Source of the DNA: Baffinella frigidus
Lineage: Eukaryota; Cryptophyceae; Cryptomonadales; Baffinellaceae
DNA length: 10,912 nt
Assembly (NCBI GenBank): GCA_026770585.1
Contig: MU646342.1
Span: 72,823-83,734, forward strand
Direction: 5' to 3'
Shown here: positions 10,749 through 10,912 of the stretch, one piece after another
Layout of the letters: every line of letters begins with the position of its first letter
Numbering within the stretch: position 1 is the first letter of the stretch
Translations under genes and position numbers: made by a program
The notes under the pieces: model-generated
Database searches by the model: none
Seen by the model: the letters and a program-made list of their open reading frames with translations, nothing else
Told to the model about the DNA's origin: nothing

Positions 10749-10756
<8 letters not shown>
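10539..10756. repeat. duplicated exon-end/donor segment, CGTGAGCC plus CT tract
   Basis: CGCTTCGCGTGAGCCTCCCT followed by GGCCCTCTC at 10539-10568 recurs at about 10727-10756 as AGCTTCGCGTGAGCCCCCCT and GGCCCTCTC. As at exon D, the duplicated unit starts in the last bases of an exon and copies its donor, leaving a second donor without its exon body. Confidence 0.75.
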
Positions 10757-10780
<24 letters not shown>

Positions 10781-10786
10781 CTTATG
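10565..10786. repeat. CT-rich microsatellites
   Basis: There are several (CT)n runs interrupted by CCAGAC-containing spacers. Ser/Leu frames over this region are repeat artefacts. In the putative transcript these are pyrimidine tracts, as in the exon B introns. Confidence 0.95.
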
Positions 10787-10912
10787 TGGCGGCGCCACTC
10801 ACAGGTGGCACCTCGTCAAAATGTCGACTTTGGCATTTTTTAATTAGGCCGCCTCTTAATGGAAAATTATGAAAAAAACACCAGCTTGTCAGGCTCGCTA
10901 AGCTGAACAAAT
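10787..10912. other. end of window, unassigned
   Basis: CACTCACAG followed by GTGGCACCTCGTCAAAATG lies behind the CT tract. It would start in a frame compatible with exon I (phase 1), giving GTSSKCRLW, but no donor or second copy supports it. The remaining sequence to the edge is AT-rich and shows nothing recognisable. Confidence 0.3.

Overview
The window looks like nuclear DNA of a eukaryotic alga or protist. It has no long convincing open reading frame, no bacterial gene layout, and no rRNA or tRNA. The space between short coding pieces is filled with tandem 7-bp repeats, mostly CCCTAAA (TTTAGGG on the other strand) and one-base variants. TTTAGGG is the plant, algal, dinoflagellate and chromerid type of telomere repeat. 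One exon family appears to use GA and GC 5' splice sites, which are documented in dinoflagellates. I therefore lean to a dinoflagellate or related alveolate, at low to moderate confidence; the sequence alone cannot name the species.

The main result is an apparent single plus-strand gene, running from about 1.6 kb to 10.55 kb and continuing beyond the window. It is built of very small exons (40-76 nt). I label the exon families in map order A (1595), B (1918-2303), C (3304-4415), D (5307-6134), E (6402-8036), F (8357-8834), G (9074-9123), H (9677-9749) and I (10277-10546). The splice phases of the intact copies fit end to end: A 0-0, B 0-1, C 1-1, then a gap, D 2-0, E 0-1, F 1-0, G 0-2, H 2-0, I 0-1. 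The only mismatch is between C and D, where a phase 1-2 exon is missing or unrecognised. From C onward the peptides are rich in E, K, R, Q and L and contain no Pro or Gly runs, apart from part of D; this is typical of a coiled-coil protein. The function is unknown.

Most exon families have been amplified locally, together with flanking intron: A x2, B x3, C x6, D about x6 (some half copies), E x4, F x5, I x3. Families do not interleave. Within most families one copy is intact and the others are truncated, stopped, frameshifted or split by 7-bp repeats. Where copies can be compared in frame, substitutions are mainly synonymous (families C and E), so the exons were or are under protein selection.

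The introns contain three kinds of filler. (1) Period-7 arrays: CCCTAAA, CCCCAAA, CCCGAAA, AATCCCC, AATAAAC, ACTAAAC, TTGAGGG, GGGGATA, TATATGG and CCCTACA. (2) CT/CA microsatellites that sit where polypyrimidine tracts would be. (3) Many small foldback or MITE-like elements with terminal inverted repeats (385-832, 1209-1370, 2346-2431, 2589-2762, 2950-3077, 6752-6902, 7013-7100, 7472-7570, 7648-7887, 9902-9974), several sharing the 11-mer CCTACNGTAGG. None encodes a transposase here.

Region by region: 1-1200 holds a TA array, degenerate C-rich heptamers and one large inverted repeat. 1200-2310 has exon families A and B. 2310-3300 is a cluster of foldback elements ending in a telomere-type array. 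3300-4420 is the family C array. 4420-5300 is degenerate repeat and unassigned sequence. 5300-6140 is family D in G-rich heptamers. 6140-8180 is family E with several foldbacks. 8260-8840 is family F. 8840-9760 carries exons G and H around a CCCTACA array. 9760-10912 has unassigned sequence, family I and CT microsatellites.
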